This document shows positions 4,893-5,311 of a DNA stretch of 5,311 nt, one piece after another. Position 1 is the first letter of the stretch; each line of letters opens with the position of its first letter. A program made the position numbers and the translations under genes. This stretch comes from Streptosporangiaceae bacterium (GTDB lineage Bacteria > Actinomycetota > Actinomycetes > Streptosporangiales > Streptosporangiaceae). The notes below the pieces were generated by a model. The model saw only the letters and a list, made by a program, of their open reading frames with translations, searched no databases and was not told the origin of the DNA. The stretch spans positions 1-5,311 of the forward strand of contig JASIBM010000007.1 of NCBI GenBank assembly GCA_030045175.1, read 5' to 3'.

Positions 4893-5311
4893 TCAGGCCT
4901 CGGTCCCCGACGTGTCCGCGCCGTTCGACTCGGCAGCGCCGACCTCGACAGCGCCAGCGTCGGCGGGCGCTGGCGCGGCGGATTCCGGCGCTGCGGATTC
5001 CGGCGCTGCGGATTCCGGCGCTGCGGGCTCGGGCGCTGCGGGCTCGGCAACCGCCACTTCGGCCTCTAGCGTGTCAGCGGCGCTCGCTCCGGCAGGCGCG
5101 CCGTCGGCCGTCGCCTCGGCCTCAGCGGCCTGGGTCCCGGCGTCCGCTGACCTGCCCTCCAGCAGTTCGCGCTCCCACTCTGCGAGCGGCTCGGCGTCGC
5201 CTAGCTGGCCATCACCTTGTGGCTTCTCCTCGCCCGTCGCCCGGCCGGCCCGGGCGATCAGCCCGTCAGCCACCGCGTCGGCCACGACCCTGGTGAGCAG
5301 GGCCACGCTGC
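4893..5311 (-). CDS. rpsB: 30S ribosomal protein S2, C-terminal part (cut by window edge)
   Basis: Only the last 138 full codons are present; the frame is open to base 5311, so the true start is outside. S2 binds the 30S subunit near the S1/16S 3'-end region and helps initiation. The identification rests on the first visible residues, SVALLTRVVADAVADGL, the end of the conserved S2 fold, followed by EPLAEWERELLEG, a block seen in actinobacterial S2 tails, and on the position immediately upstream of tsf. The remaining roughly 85 residues are a low-complexity acidic, Ala/Glu/Pro-rich extension, including AAPES units encoded by a 15-bp tandem repeat. Such tails are frequent in actinobacterial S2 and are probably disordered; I know of no defined function. 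The stop is TGA at 4895-4893. Confidence 0.93.
   Translation of the reverse strand, partial: SVALLTRVVADAVADGLIARAGRATGEEKPQGDGQLGDAEPLAEWERELLEGRSADAGTQAAEAEATADGAPAGASAADTLEAEVAVAEPAAPEPAAPESAAPESAAPESAAPAPADAGAVEVGAAESNGADTSGTEA
4981..5055 (-). repeat. 15-bp tandem repeat in the rpsB tail (AAPES/AAPEP units)
   Basis: On the plus strand, GATTCCGGCGCTGCG is repeated exactly three times (4981-4995, 4996-5010, 5011-5025). A diverged unit GGCTCGGGCGCTGCG (5026-5040) and a partial fifth beginning GGCTCGG (5041-5047) follow. The period is a multiple of three, so it adds five-residue units (AAPES, then AAPEP) without breaking the frame. Identical third-position bases across the three perfect units suggest recent expansion by slippage rather than protein-level selection alone. 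Confidence 0.88.

Overview
The window is a high-GC stretch with actinobacterial character (Actinomycetota, probably an actinomycete). The evidence is the strongly G/C-biased third codon positions, GTG starts with purine-rich Shine-Dalgarno sites, and the gene order rpsB - tsf - pyrH - frr - cdsA - rlmN, a translation/nucleotide/lipid cluster known from Streptomyces and relatives. Nothing in the sequence allows a firm genus call.

Layout, read in the direction of the main cluster (minus strand, right to left): the 3' end of rpsB (ribosomal protein S2, cut by the right edge) with a long Ala/Glu/Pro-rich tail encoded partly by a 15-bp tandem repeat; tsf (elongation factor Ts); pyrH (UMP kinase with extra N- and C-terminal tails); frr (ribosome recycling factor); cdsA (CDP-diacylglycerol synthase). 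The gaps are about 109, 39, 43 and 107 bp, and all five genes run the same way, so co-transcription is likely though not proven. At the far left, on the same strand, is the first 76 codons of rlmN (dual-specificity 23S rRNA/tRNA adenine-C2 methyltransferase), cut by the left edge.

Between cdsA and rlmN lies one gene on the plus strand. It encodes a protein of about 373 residues whose C-terminal half looks like a Suppressor-of-fused (SUFU-like) domain, and its specific role is unknown. It converges with cdsA over a 90-bp gap that holds a perfect 7-bp hairpin flanked by a 15-bp direct repeat. It diverges from rlmN over a short region with a candidate plus-strand promoter. Its position separates rlmN from the rest of the cluster.

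Together the minus-strand genes supply ribosome parts and translation factors (S2, EF-Ts, RRF), rRNA/tRNA modification (RlmN), pyrimidine nucleotides (UMP kinase) and phospholipid precursors (CdsA, which consumes CTP). This is core housekeeping DNA. I see no mobile element, CRISPR array, tRNA or rRNA, and no convincing undescribed multi-gene system. The points worth a second look are the embedded SUFU-like gene, the tails on UMP kinase and S2 with their short DNA repeats, the structured convergent spacer, and a very stable hairpin inside the 5' end of rlmN.
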